A stretch of DNA of 46,116 nt from Nocardiopsis halophila DSM 44494. GTDB lineage: Bacteria > Actinomycetota > Actinomycetes > Streptosporangiales > Streptosporangiaceae. Where the stretch lies: NCBI RefSeq assembly GCF_000341245.1, contig NZ_ANAD01000018.1, forward strand, positions 1-46,116, in the 5' to 3' direction. The notes under the pieces are model-generated. The model made no database searches, had not been told where the DNA came from, and saw nothing but the letters and a program-made list of their open reading frames with translations. The translations under genes were made by a program, and so were the position numbers. This document shows, piece by piece, positions 8,303 to 16,896 of this stretch; positions within the stretch are counted from its first letter, which is position 1, and every line of letters begins with the position of its first letter.

Positions 8303-9301
8303 GTGAAGAAGTTCCTGAACACCCCGGAAAGCTACCTGTCCGACGCACTGGCCGGCCTGGCCGCGGCCCACCCCGAGCTGAGCGTCGACCCCGAGAACGG
8401 TGTGGTCGCGCGGGCCTCGGGCCCCGTGGAGGGGAAGGTCGGACTGGTCTCCGGCGGCGGCTCCGGCCACGAGCCCCTGCACAGCGGCTTCGTCGGGGAG
8501 GGGATGCTGGACGCGGCCTGCCCGGGCGAGGTCTTCACCTCCCCGGTGCCCGACGGCTTCCTGGCCGGGGTCAAGGCCGCCGACTCCGGCCGGGGCACGG
8601 TGCTGGTCGTCAAGAACTACACCGGTGACGTGATGAACGCCCAGATGGCCGCCGAGCTGGCCGACGACGAGGGGCTGCGGGTGGAGCAGGTCCTGGTCAA
8701 CGACGACGTGGCGGTGGAGGACTCCACGTTCACCGCGGGGCGGCGCGGCACGGGGGCCACGGTGTTCGTGGAGAAGATCGCCGGTGCGGCCGCGGCGCGC
8801 GGGGACGGGATCGAGGAGGTCGCCGAGATCGGCCGCCGTGTGAACGCGGCGTCGCGCTCCTTCGCCGTGGCGCTGACGGCCTGCACGGTCCCCACTGCCG
8901 GGCGCCCCGGGTTCGACCTCCCGGAAGGGGAGATCGAGGTCGGTGTGGGCATCCACGGCGAGCCCGGGCGGCGCAGGGAGAAGCTGCGCAGCGCGCGCGA
9001 GATCGTCGGGGAGATGGTCGAGGCGGTCCTGCGGGACCGGCCCCTGGAGTCGGGCGACGAGACCATCGTGATGGTCAACGGCATGGGCGGCACCCCCCTC
9101 AGCGAGCTGTACCTGGTCTACGGGGAGCTGGCCCGGGTGTTCGCCGACAAGGGGGTCACCATCGCCCGCAACCTCGTCGGCGACTACGTCACCAGTCTCG
9201 ACATGGAGGGCTGCTCGATCACGGTGTGCCGGGTCGAGGAGGGCTTCCTGCCGCTGTGGGACGCGGCGGTGAACACCCCCGCCCTGCGCTGGGGCGTGTG
9301 A
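8303..9301 (+). CDS. dhaK: Dihydroxyacetone kinase subunit DhaK
   Basis: This 332-residue protein binds dihydroxyacetone for PTS-dependent phosphorylation to dihydroxyacetone phosphate. It shows the KFLNTPESYLSDALAGL start, the GGGSGHEPLHSGFVGEGMLD loop and GVGIHGEPG. His218 in the last motif is the residue expected to bind the substrate carbonyl covalently. The GTG start at 8303 has an AAGGGAG ribosome site at 8289-8295; the long upstream open frame has no homology. It is followed after 34 bases by dhaL, with dhaM divergent, so the three form one functional unit. Confidence 0.95.
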   Translation: MKKFLNTPESYLSDALAGLAAAHPELSVDPENGVVARASGPVEGKVGLVSGGGSGHEPLHSGFVGEGMLDAACPGEVFTSPVPDGFLAGVKAADSGRGTVLVVKNYTGDVMNAQMAAELADDEGLRVEQVLVNDDVAVEDSTFTAGRRGTGATVFVEKIAGAAAARGDGIEEVAEIGRRVNAASRSFAVALTACTVPTAGRPGFDLPEGEIEVGVGIHGEPGRRREKLRSAREIVGEMVEAVLRDRPLESGDETIVMVNGMGGTPLSELYLVYGELARVFADKGVTIARNLVGDYVTSLDMEGCSITVCRVEEGFLPLWDAAVNTPALRWGV

Positions 9302-9335
9302 GCGGGGACGAGGAGGAGCGAGGAGCGTGCACGCC

Positions 9336-9959
9336 ATGGACACCGCACTGGCCAAGGCATGGGTGGAGGCGGCGGCCGACGCCGTCTCGGCCGGGGCCGA
9401 GGAGTTGAGCAGGCTCGACGCCGCCATCGGCGACGGCGACCACGGCACCAACATGGACCGGGGGCTGACCGCGGCCCGCCGGGCCGTGGCCGACCTGGAG
9501 GCCGACGGCCCGGGCCCGGTGCTGGTCAAGACCGGGATGACGATGATCTCGCGGGTCGGCGGGGCGTCGGGGCCGCTGTACGGGACGCTGCTGCGCACCG
9601 CGGGCAAGCGCCTGGAGGGCGGTGAGGCCGGGCTCGCCGACCTCGCCGCCGCCCTGCGGGCGGGCCTGGAGGCGGTGCAGAAGATGGGTGCGGCCAAGCC
9701 GGGCGACAAGACCCTGGTGGACGCGCTCTCCCCCGCGGTCGAGGCGCTGGAGAAGGCGGCCGGCCAGGGGGCGCCGCTGAGCGAGGCGGCGGAGGCGGCG
9801 GCCGGGGCCGCCGAGCAGGGGGCGCGGGCGACGGTCCCGCTCCAGGCCCGCAAGGGCCGGGCCTCCTACCTCGGGGAGCGCAGCATCGGCCATGAGGACC
9901 CGGGGGCGGCCAGCTCCGCCTTGCTCATGCGGGCCCTGGCCGACGCCTGCCGGGCCTGA
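9336..9959 (+). CDS. dhaL: Dihydroxyacetone kinase ADP-binding subunit DhaL
   Basis: A 207-residue DAK2-domain protein. DAAIGDGDHGTNMDRG provides the aspartates that hold the two magnesium ions and the permanently bound ADP. SRVGGASGPLYGTLL and GDKTLVDALSPAVEAL follow, as in DhaL. ATG 9336 has AGGAG ten bases upstream; a GTG at 9327 would add three residues. It works with DhaK and DhaM. Fifty bases after its stop lies the MITE that marks the left border of the biosynthetic region. Confidence 0.93.
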   Translation: MDTALAKAWVEAAADAVSAGAEELSRLDAAIGDGDHGTNMDRGLTAARRAVADLEADGPGPVLVKTGMTMISRVGGASGPLYGTLLRTAGKRLEGGEAGLADLAAALRAGLEAVQKMGAAKPGDKTLVDALSPAVEALEKAAGQGAPLSEAAEAAAGAAEQGARATVPLQARKGRASYLGERSIGHEDPGAASSALLMRALADACRA

Positions 9960-10010
9960 GGTACGGCGCCACAGGCGGTGCGCCGGCGCGGGTCTAGAGC
10001 GGACCCTGGG

Positions 10011-10176
10011 CTAGGGCGTGCCCGGTGGATCATGACCTGCTGCGCGACGCCCGGGCACGACCCTCGCTGCGTTCTCGTCGCTCGACGGCGCACCCGGGCC
10101 GACTCTCTCCTCGGCCTTGCGATGGCCGCACCTGGACGCCGCTCGCGACGGCCCTGATCCACGCAACACGCCCTAG
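10011..10176 (+). mobile_element. 166-bp MITE-like element, copy 1
   Basis: The element begins CTAGGGCGTGCCCGGTGGATCA and ends with the complement of CTAGGGCGTG-TTGC-GTGGATCA, giving 22-bp imperfect terminal inverted repeats with four mismatches in the centre. CTAG at each end fits the YTAR target duplicated by IS5-group elements. There is no transposase and no real open frame inside. A second copy at 44096-44261 has the same length and orientation and only four base differences. It should be mobilised in trans by a full-length IS with these ends, which is not in this window. Confidence 0.85.
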
Positions 10177-10482
10177 GCGCACCGCCACGTCCCCGACAGC
10201 ACGCGCGTCGCCGGGCTCGAGCCGGTGGGTCCACTCCCCCTGCTTGGCCTCGCTCCCGGCAGCGCGCGGCTTGGGTTCGATCACCCCTCCTCCGCCGAAG
10301 CCGACGTCGGCGACCAGCCGTTCCCCTACGACGTCGAGGTCGAGGAGCATGTGCGTGGCCGGGGTGAAGCGCCCTCCCACCCGGATGCGCCCGAGGTGCC
10401 CGGTCGCCCGGACGCCGATGCGCCCCAGGACCATGGCGAGCAGGCGGTTCGCCCACAGGCGTCTGGAGACCTCGGGGCTCAT
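10177..10482 (-). pseudogene. Arylamine N-acetyltransferase remnant
   Basis: Reading on the minus strand from 10482, the translation contains NRLLAMVLGRIGV, FTPATHMLLDLD and ERLVADVGFGG, which match the central part of arylamine N-acetyltransferases, including the His and Asp of the Cys-His-Asp triad. The N-terminal part with the catalytic cysteine (RGGYCFE motif) is missing. On the C-terminal side the frame runs straight into the MITE. It is therefore a truncated, non-functional fragment. The assignment rests on these short motifs only. Confidence 0.6.
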
Positions 10483-10485
10483 TGA

Positions 10486-10674
10486 GCGGCACTCGCCCCG
10501 AGCGACGCGCGCTTCGTGAGCGTCCGGCTCACTGAGAAAGGGCGCTCCCTGCGCGAGGCCCTGAACGGAGGGAACGCCCCGGCCGACCGCGCGCTGCGCG
10601 GCTTCGCGGAGGAGGAGCGGCACGCCTTCACACGAATGCCCGACGCGACGACGGCGGACCTCCGCGGGTCCTAG
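10486..10674 (+). pseudogene. MarR-family regulator, C-terminal remnant
   Basis: The plus-strand frame 10486-10674 has no suitable start and encodes SDARFVSVRLTEKGRSLREA followed by an acidic helix and a short end. The pattern D.R...VRLTE.GR.L is the wing and following helix of MarR-family winged-helix repressors. The N-terminal half and most of the dimerisation helices are absent. It abuts the N-acetyltransferase remnant, so the region between 10011 and 10700 looks like a deletion scar. Confidence 0.45.
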
Positions 10675-10932
10675 GCGGGGAAGACCCGGAGCGGCGAGCG
10701 GTGCCCCACCCGGAAGGGGCGGGCCACCGGACACGCTCCTCAGGCGGGGGCCGCCCTTATCCCGTTCTGAGCGCCCAGAGGTCATCCGGCGCAGGAACAC
10801 TCGGCCGACGCCTGCTTACCGCCAGTGCGCCGCACCAGTTCGACGAAGGACACAGCGCATAGGCGGACACATGGCCATGCGGCCATTTCTTACCAACGAG
10901 CGTGTGCCAACGCGCCTATCCTCGTCAACGAT
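10675..10932. other. Non-coding stretch at the left edge of the cluster
   Basis: These 258 bases lie between the MarR-like remnant and the end of the exporter gene. No coding signal was found. A small inverted repeat, TGGCC-ATGC-GGCCA, occurs near 10873, followed by a more A/T-rich stretch up to the exporter stop. Confidence 0.3.
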
Positions 10933-12489
10933 CTACGGGTTGTGCTCCGCAACGAGGTCGTCCTTCGGGATTCTACTCAAGACCCCAAAGACCAACACGG
11001 CAGTCACAGCCAGAATGAAGGCTCCGCTTAGGGCGGCCGCTTGCATCCCCTCGGTGAAGGCTCTGAAGGCGACCTCCCGCACCTGTTCACCGGCCTCTGG
11101 TGGAAGTTGCTCGGAAATCGCAACCGCACCGGGAAGAGTCTCCTGGATCGCTTCCGCGACCTCGGTCGGCGCGTCCTCGGGGGCTTCCGCGCTCACCCCG
11201 CTCCGGTAAACCGCCATGCCGATGCTGCCGAGGATCGCGATGCCCAGTGCTCCGCCGAGCTCGCCGGCCGCTTCGGACAGGGACGCCGCGGATCCAGCGC
11301 TCCGTCTCGGGGCGATCGCCACGATCAGATCCGTGCAGATCGAGGCGATCGCCCCCATCCCGCCGCCCACCATCCCCATTCCGGCCAAGAGCAGGGCGAT
11401 GCTCGTCTCCGGGCCGACCTGGGTCAGCGTCAGCATGCCGCCGGTCCCCAGCACCAGCGCCAGACCGACGACCTTGCCCGGGTGGATGCGCATCGACGCG
11501 GCCACGGACAGGGCAGCCCCTGTGGCCGACATGGCCACCATCGGCAGCATCCACAACCCCGCCGTGATGGGCCGCAGTCCCAAGACCAGCTGCAGGTACT
11601 GGGAGACGAAGTACATGAATCCGACCAGAGAGAACACCCCGAGCATCACGGTGACCGCTCCGACGCTGAACGCGGGGTTGCGGAAGAGCCGAACGTTGAT
11701 CAGCGGATCCGCCAGCCGAAGCTGGCGGACCACTAGCCACGCCCCGACCACCAGGCCGAACACCACCGACACGATGACCGTCCAGGTGAGACCGTTCTCG
11801 GAGAACTGCTTGATCCCATAGACGACCGGGATGATCGCGGCCACCGACAGGACCGCGCTCAGGAGGTCGATCCGTTCCTTGCCGTCCCCCTTGGACTCCG
11901 GCAGCAGCAGCGGTGCGGCGATCAGGAGCACGACCATGACGGGAACGTTGACCAGGAACAGCGAGCCCCACCAGAAGAACTCCAGTAGGATGCCGCCGCT
12001 CAACGGACCGAGGGCCGTCCCGCCGATGAAGCCGCCGGTCCACAGCCCGATGGCCATCTTCCGCTGGCCGGGGTCGTCGAAAAGGGTACGGATCAACGCC
12101 AAGGTCGCAGGCATCAGCGTCGCTCCGGCGACGCCCAGCACCGCCCGGGCCGCGATGAGCATGGCGGGAGAGGTCGCGAACGCCGAGGCGACCGACGCGA
12201 GGCCGAACGCGGCGGCGCCGATGAGCAGCAGCCGGCGCCGACCGATGCGGTCGCCGAGGCTCCCCATGGTCAGGAGCATCCCGGCCAGCAGGAAGGTGTA
12301 GATGTCGATGATCCACAGCAGCTCCGTGCCACTGGGCTGGAGATCGGCTCCGAGATGCGGGACCGCGAAGTTCATCACGGTCACGCTCATGGAGATCAGG
12401 AGCACGGGGAGGATCAGCACGGCGAGGCCGACCCACTCCCGTCGCCCCGCCCGCGTGGGCGGCGGACTCGAAGATTCCGTTGTATCCAT
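10933..12489 (-). CDS. MFS drug exporter, DHA2 (14-TM) type
   Basis: A 518-residue major facilitator protein with about 14 hydrophobic segments. It has the loop motif GSLGDRIGRRRLLLIG (motif A) and the motif-C-like ALGPLSGGILLEFFWW, as in the EmrB/QacA drug:proton antiporter family. ATG 12489 has GTGAGGG just upstream. It is co-directional with and downstream of the ACP gene, separated by 135 bases holding two hairpins. The likely role is export of, and self-resistance to, the cluster's product. The substrate itself is inferred from context. Confidence 0.88.
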   Translation of the reverse strand: MDTTESSSPPPTRAGRREWVGLAVLILPVLLISMSVTVMNFAVPHLGADLQPSGTELLWIIDIYTFLLAGMLLTMGSLGDRIGRRRLLLIGAAAFGLASVASAFATSPAMLIAARAVLGVAGATLMPATLALIRTLFDDPGQRKMAIGLWTGGFIGGTALGPLSGGILLEFFWWGSLFLVNVPVMVVLLIAAPLLLPESKGDGKERIDLLSAVLSVAAIIPVVYGIKQFSENGLTWTVIVSVVFGLVVGAWLVVRQLRLADPLINVRLFRNPAFSVGAVTVMLGVFSLVGFMYFVSQYLQLVLGLRPITAGLWMLPMVAMSATGAALSVAASMRIHPGKVVGLALVLGTGGMLTLTQVGPETSIALLLAGMGMVGGGMGAIASICTDLIVAIAPRRSAGSAASLSEAAGELGGALGIAILGSIGMAVYRSGVSAEAPEDAPTEVAEAIQETLPGAVAISEQLPPEAGEQVREVAFRAFTEGMQAAALSGAFILAVTAVLVFGVLSRIPKDDLVAEHNP

Positions 12490-12557
12490 GCCCTCACTCT
12501 GTCCATCGCCGCTGACCGCGCACGCACCGTGTGCTGACCGCCCCGGACCTCCGGTCC

Positions 12558-12605
12558 GGGGCCGCTGGGTCAGCGGCCCCGTCCCCGTTCGGGCACGGGG
12601 ACGGG
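12558..12605 (-). terminator. Two overlapping hairpins between the ACP and exporter genes
   Basis: Hairpin A pairs GGGGCCGCTG (12558-12567) with CAGCGGCCCC (12571-12580). Hairpin B pairs CCCGTCCCCGT (12578-12588) with ACGGGGACGGG (12595-12605). Both stems are perfect, and they share three bases, so they cannot both form fully. On the minus-strand transcript they lie after the ACP stop and before the exporter start, suggesting partial termination or attenuation. Confidence 0.6.
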
Positions 12606-12624
12606 TCCGCCGACCGGACGCGTG

Positions 12625-12885
12625 CTACTCGGAATGCGCCGCCGAAACGTCGTTCACGTGCTCGAGAAACGCTCGGGGGGTGTCCAGATCGGCCACAGCC
12701 TCGTCTTCGACCCGGATGCCGAACTCCTGCTGGATGCGGGAGGTCGTCTCCAGGATCGCGATCGAGTCGTAGCCCAGATCGGTGAAGGCGGTGTCCAGGA
12801 CGTCCTCGTCCCAGGCGGGCGCGTCCGCCTCACCTGCGCAGTCGCGCAGGATGCGGCCGAGATCGTCGTTGCTGAACCGTTGCAT
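12625..12885 (-). CDS. Type II PKS acyl carrier protein
   Basis: An 86-residue acyl carrier protein. The motif DLGYDSIAILE contains Ser41, the attachment site for 4'-phosphopantetheine, followed by the usual RIQQEFGI helix. Two ATGs compete: 12891 is only one base from GGAGG, whereas 12885 is seven bases away, so 12885 is chosen. It holds the growing poly-beta-keto chain for the ketosynthase pair encoded directly upstream (26-base gap), completing the minimal PKS in the common order KS-alpha, KS-beta, ACP. Confidence 0.93.
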   Translation of the reverse strand: MQRFSNDDLGRILRDCAGEADAPAWDEDVLDTAFTDLGYDSIAILETTSRIQQEFGIRVEDEAVADLDTPRAFLEHVNDVSAAHSE

Positions 12886-12911
12886 CGTCATTCCTCCTTC
12901 GGTGGGGATGG

Positions 12912-14141
12912 TCAGTGGGGGGCGGTATCGGAAGCACGCAGGACCATCGCGGAGTTGAAGCCCCCATGGCCGCGGGCCAGGACTAGCGCGGACGCGGGCT
13001 CGGCCGGGCGCGGCTCGCCCAGCACCAGGTCGAGTCGGAGGCCTGGAACGGGATCCGTGACATTCGCCGTCGGAGGGATAACTCCACGGTCCAGGCAGAG
13101 CAGCGCGATAGCCAGGTCGAGGGCGGACCCTCCCGAGTACAGGCGTCCGGTCATCGTCTTGGGAACCGTTACCGGGACCGGGTCGGTGCGCGCACCGAAA
13201 ACCGCGCTAATGGCGAGCGCCTCGGCCATATCGGCTTCGGGCAGCCCCGCGCCGTCGGCGAACACCACCCCTACCTCTTCGGGCTCCATCCCGGCGTCGG
13301 CGAGCGCCACCTCGATGGCCCTGCGCAGCCCCGGTTGCCTGCCCGACCCTGGTGCGGGATCGAAGGTGGCGCCGTATCCGGCGATGGTCCCGTAGCTGTG
13401 CTGACCTCGTTCGCGTACCGCCTCGGATTCTTCGAGGACGAGGACGGCGCCGCCCTCGCCGGGCACATAGCCGCTCGCCGCGCGGTCGAACGGCAGATAG
13501 GCGCGCTCCGGGTGACGCTCACGGCTCATATCTCCCCTGGCCATCTGGGCAACCCACCCCCAAGGGCAGATCGAGGCGTCCAGGCCGCCGGTGACCAGCA
13601 GTCCGGTGCCGCGCCGCAGTTGCCCGCGAGCCTGCGCGACCGCATCCAGCCCTCCGGCCTGTTCGGACACCAGGACACCACTGGGGCCGCGCATACCGTT
13701 CCGAATGGAGATCTGGCCGGTATTGACCGCGTAGAACCAGGCGAACGACTGGTAGGCGCTCACGTAGCCGGGCCCCTTGCTCCACAGCTTCTGCAGTTCC
13801 CCCTGGCCAAATTCGAATCCGCCTGAGGTACTCGCGGTGATCACGCCCATGTCGTACTCATCCCGCTGGCCGGTGTCGACACCGGCGTCCTCGAGCGCCC
13901 ACTCGGCGGCCATGAGCGCCAACCGGGTCTCCCGGTCCGTCTGCGGGAGCAGCCGCTTGGGCACGTGCTCAGAGGGGACGAAATCCGGGACCTGGCCGGC
14001 CAGCCGCACAGGATACCGCTCGGCCTCGAAACGTGACACCGTGCGGATCGCACTGCGTCCGTCCAGCATGGCCGACCAACAGTCTTCAATTCCCAATCCC
14101 GTGGGTGCGGCAATGCCCAGTCCGGTGACGGCCGCCGCCAT
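12912..14141 (-). CDS. Ketosynthase beta / chain length factor
   Basis: A 409-residue thiolase-fold protein. In the position of the ketosynthase active-site cysteine it has Gln161 (SEQAGG), the hallmark of chain length factors, which decarboxylate malonyl-ACP and with KS-alpha fix the chain length. Other conserved stretches are VTGLGIAAPTGLGIEDCWSA and GGLDASICPWGW. Its ATG overlaps the KS-alpha TGA (ATGA at 14138-14141), as expected for an obligate heterodimer. The chain length cannot be read reliably from sequence by eye. Confidence 0.95.
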   Translation of the reverse strand: MAAAVTGLGIAAPTGLGIEDCWSAMLDGRSAIRTVSRFEAERYPVRLAGQVPDFVPSEHVPKRLLPQTDRETRLALMAAEWALEDAGVDTGQRDEYDMGVITASTSGGFEFGQGELQKLWSKGPGYVSAYQSFAWFYAVNTGQISIRNGMRGPSGVLVSEQAGGLDAVAQARGQLRRGTGLLVTGGLDASICPWGWVAQMARGDMSRERHPERAYLPFDRAASGYVPGEGGAVLVLEESEAVRERGQHSYGTIAGYGATFDPAPGSGRQPGLRRAIEVALADAGMEPEEVGVVFADGAGLPEADMAEALAISAVFGARTDPVPVTVPKTMTGRLYSGGSALDLAIALLCLDRGVIPPTANVTDPVPGLRLDLVLGEPRPAEPASALVLARGHGGFNSAMVLRASDTAPH

Positions 14142-15418
14142 CAGCCCTCCCCGCCTTTCCCGTTCAGCACGAGCGCGCTCTGGAACCCGCCGAAGCCGCT
14201 ACCGACGCTCAGTACAGTGTCGGTCCGTTGCTCCCGGGCGGTAAGCGGAACGTAGTCGAGGTCGCACTCGGGATCGGCCTCGCGCAGGTTGGCCGTAGGC
14301 GGCACGGTGTCGTTGCGGATCGCCAGCACCGACGCGGCGATTTCGATGGAACCAATCGCTCCGAGGGAGTGACCGACCATCGATTTCAGGGAGCTCATCG
14401 GGGTCGTGTACGCGCGGTCTCCGAAGACGCGCTTAACGGCGGCCGTCTCGTGCCGGTCGTTCTGCTTAGTACCCGATCCGTGCGCGTTGATGTAGTCGAT
14501 CTGGTCGGTGTTCAGCCGGGCCTGGTCGAGGGCGGTGCGGACGGCTTCGGCCATCTCCCGCCCGTCGGGCCGGAGGCCGGTCATGTGGTATGCGTTGGAA
14601 CGGGTCGCGAATCCGGCCACTTCGGCGTAGATTCGCGCCCCGCGGCGCCGGGCATGCCCCAGTTCCTCCAGCACGAACATCGCTCCCCCCTCTCCCAGCA
14701 CGAATCCGCTTCGGCGGAGGTCGAAGGGCCGGGATGCCGATTCCGGCTCGTCGTTGTCGGGGGTGGTGGCCTTGATCGCGTCGAAGCAGGCCACGGTGAT
14801 GGGGGAGATGGGCGCGTCCGCCGCGCCGGCGAGCATCACATCGGCGGCTCCTTCACGGATGGCGGCGGCGCCGTGGCCGACCGCGTCGAGCCCGGACGTA
14901 CAGCCGGTGGAGATCACCGCGGCCGGCCCCTCGGCACCCGACCGCCAGGCCACCTCCCGCACGATGGAGCTGGGCACCATGTAGTCGAATAAGTGCGGAA
15001 CCCCATAGGCCGGGTCGACCGTCCACTCCCGTCCCTCATCGCTGACCACCGCATACTCATGGTCCAGGCTCATCGTGCACCCGACGGCGGTACCCACGCT
15101 GGTACCGGTCCGCTCGCGGGGCAGAGTCCGGGCGTCGAGCCCGCTGTCGGCCAGGCACTGGTCCGCGCTGACCGCGGCGAACTGGGCGACCCGGTCCATA
15201 CGGCCGACCTCCCGCCTGGTCAGCCCTTCACGATAGGGGTCGAAGTCGCATTCAGCCGCGATTTGGGAACGATAGGGGGACGGGTCGAACATGGAGATAG
15301 TCCGTGTCGCTGTACGCCCCGCGCTAATGAACCCCCAGAAATCCTTGACCCCGATCCCGCCCGGGGCCACCACGCCGATTCCCGTAATGACGACCCTGCG
15401 TTCTTGTTCTTCTACCAT
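14141..15418 (-). CDS. Ketosynthase alpha of type II PKS
   Basis: A 425-residue beta-ketoacyl synthase. Cys173 lies in [14 protein letters not shown], and the two histidines lie in [12 protein letters not shown] and [11 protein letters not shown], completing the Cys-His-His set. It begins [20 protein letters not shown] at ATG 15418; the longer open frame to 15499 adds sequence without homology. With KS-beta and ACP it forms the minimal PKS that builds an aromatic polyketide from malonyl units. It is the first gene of the leftward PKS-exporter unit and has a 256-base upstream region before the SARP gene. Confidence 0.96.
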   Translation of the reverse strand: MVEEQERRVVITGIGVVAPGGIGVKDFWGFISAGRTATRTISMFDPSPYRSQIAAECDFDPYREGLTRREVGRMDRVAQFAAVSADQCLADSGLDARTLPRERTGTSVGTAVGCTMSLDHEYAVVSDEGREWTVDPAYGVPHLFDYMVPSSIVREVAWRSGAEGPAAVISTGCTSGLDAVGHGAAAIREGAADVMLAGAADAPISPITVACFDAIKATTPDNDEPESASRPFDLRRSGFVLGEGGAMFVLEELGHARRRGARIYAEVAGFATRSNAYHMTGLRPDGREMAEAVRTALDQARLNTDQIDYINAHGSGTKQNDRHETAAVKRVFGDRAYTTPMSSLKSMVGHSLGAIGSIEIAASVLAIRNDTVPPTANLREADPECDLDYVPLTAREQRTDTVLSVGSGFGGFQSALVLNGKGGEG

Positions 15419-15500
15419 CCGAAAGTCCGTCCATCCATGAATGACGCCAGGTTCCGCCCGGTCCCGTGGCACCGGTGAGCAGCAGGATGAGGAGACCACG

Positions 15501-15535
15501 GATCGCTCCAGCGGCGATCGAAGGTGGCTGGATCG
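15501..15535 (-). promoter_or_regulatory. Three evenly spaced GATCG repeats upstream of KS-alpha
   Basis: GATCG occurs at 15501, 15516 and 15531, exactly 15 bases apart, 83 to 117 bases upstream of the KS-alpha start. SARP activators bind direct repeats near the -35 region of their target promoters, so this is a candidate activator site. The 15-base period differs from the usual 11/22-base SARP spacing, so this is tentative. Confidence 0.3.
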
Positions 15536-15674
15536 TGGGAGAAATCCCAGGCACGACCGACTGCGGCCCGGCCAAGCGGTCTCCGCGGCCGGCGCACAGG
15601 CAGCGGCAGCGATCCGGCGTCCGGCCGCTCGTCACCCTCCTCGCCCGACGGAATCCGGCAGCGGTCGGCCGGGA

Positions 15675-16484
15675 TCAAGCCGAGGGAGGGACGGGAGGCT
15701 GGTCGAATTCCCGCCACTGCTCGCCTCGGAGGATCTCCGCTTGGAAGCGCTTGACCTCTAGCGACGGTTCGAGACCGAGCTCATCGTCCAGGCGCGAACG
15801 CAGCCGCTGGTAGACGTCGAGGGCTTCGCCACGGCGGCCGGCCCCGGCCAGCGCGCTCATGAGCTGGCCGTGAAACCACTCGTTGAGGGGGTGGTACTCG
15901 GTCAGGGTCCGCAGTTCCGAGACGGTCTCGCGGTTCCGCCCCATCCTCATCTCGCAGGAGACCTTGAGCTGGATGGTGAAGATGCGCAACTCGTCCAGCC
16001 GCACCGCGTAGCTCTGGATCCGGCGCCCGGGACGGACGTTCTCAAGGACATTTCCTTTCCAGAGGGCCAACGCCTTCTCCAGCCTACCGTGCGCCTCATC
16101 GTAACGCCCGGATTCGAAGGACTGCCGGCCCTCACGGGCCAATAGTTCGAAATTGTCAGAATCGATGGTACCTTGGGGAATACGCAGCTTGTAACCAGGC
16201 GCACTGGTGACCAGGGCGTGACTCAGCCCGCTTTCCGAAAGCTCTCCACGGAATGCCTTGCGCAGCTGGTATATATAGGTCTGAAGTGTCGTCGACACAC
16301 TTCGAGGCGGAGAGTCCCTCCACAATTCGTCGACAATCGCATCATGCGCGACGACCGAATTGGCGTTTAAGAGCAGCAGCGCAAGGACCTGACGCGCCTT
16401 CGGTCCGCTCGGCGAATATCGCTTATCACCGTGACCGATTTCCAGAGCTCCGAGAGTTTGGCAGTTCAACACCAAGATTTTCAT
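15675..16484 (-). CDS. SARP-family pathway activator, with a TTA codon
   Basis: This 269-residue protein has an OmpR-type winged helix (residues about 1-95: GPKARQVLALLLLNAN...DELW...LQTYIYQLRKA) and a bacterial transcriptional activation domain (about 100-255, ending DELGLEPSLEVKRFQAEIL). This is the layout of DnrI and ActII-ORF4. Such proteins turn on type II PKS promoters. ATG 16484 is chosen because the winged helix begins directly there (MKILVLNCQTLGALE); upstream sequence has no homology. Leu39 is encoded by TTA (16368-16370), so translation may depend on the bldA tRNA. It lies just upstream of KS-alpha on the same strand. Confidence 0.93.
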   Translation of the reverse strand: MKILVLNCQTLGALEIGHGDKRYSPSGPKARQVLALLLLNANSVVAHDAIVDELWRDSPPRSVSTTLQTYIYQLRKAFRGELSESGLSHALVTSAPGYKLRIPQGTIDSDNFELLAREGRQSFESGRYDEAHGRLEKALALWKGNVLENVRPGRRIQSYAVRLDELRIFTIQLKVSCEMRMGRNRETVSELRTLTEYHPLNEWFHGQLMSALAGAGRRGEALDVYQRLRSRLDDELGLEPSLEVKRFQAEILRGEQWREFDQPPVPPSA

Positions 16485-16896
16485 CCAAGATAGTGGGGAT
16501 TTGGCGAAGATACGCTTCCTCGCTTGGACGCATGATGACGCTGCCCAGAGCCTCGACACCCCAGTGCACCGGCGGTGCTCAGGAGGCCCCCACGGGGAAG
16601 GGGAGGGCGCTGCGCACGCTCCATTGCGCTCATACCCGACTGGTACGTCTGCAGAATCGGGCGCGGGACGCATCGCCCAGTCGGCTATCGTGACTGCATA
16701 CCGAACAGACGGCCGAGTCGATCACCTGAGGTGCATACATCGAAAAAGACAAGATGTGGGGAATATCTGCCGAGTCGCACCCCCGCGGCGAAAGTACTCG
16801 TAATCCCGCCTCAGTTTCCTAGCGCAGCTAATTATCACAAATCGGACACATGCATGTCAAGGTCAAAACGGCATCACTTTTGGCCGCACACGGCCT
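16485..16896. promoter_or_regulatory. Intergenic region upstream of the SARP gene
   Basis: These 412 bases between the SARP start and the end of the thymidylyltransferase gene hold no credible gene. They are richer in A/T than the neighbours, especially 16730-16880. A small hairpin GGCCG-CACA-CGGCC (16882-16895) lies just past the stop of the thymidylyltransferase gene and may end its transcript. The SARP promoter should lie here, but no clear -35/-10 pair was identified. Confidence 0.4.
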
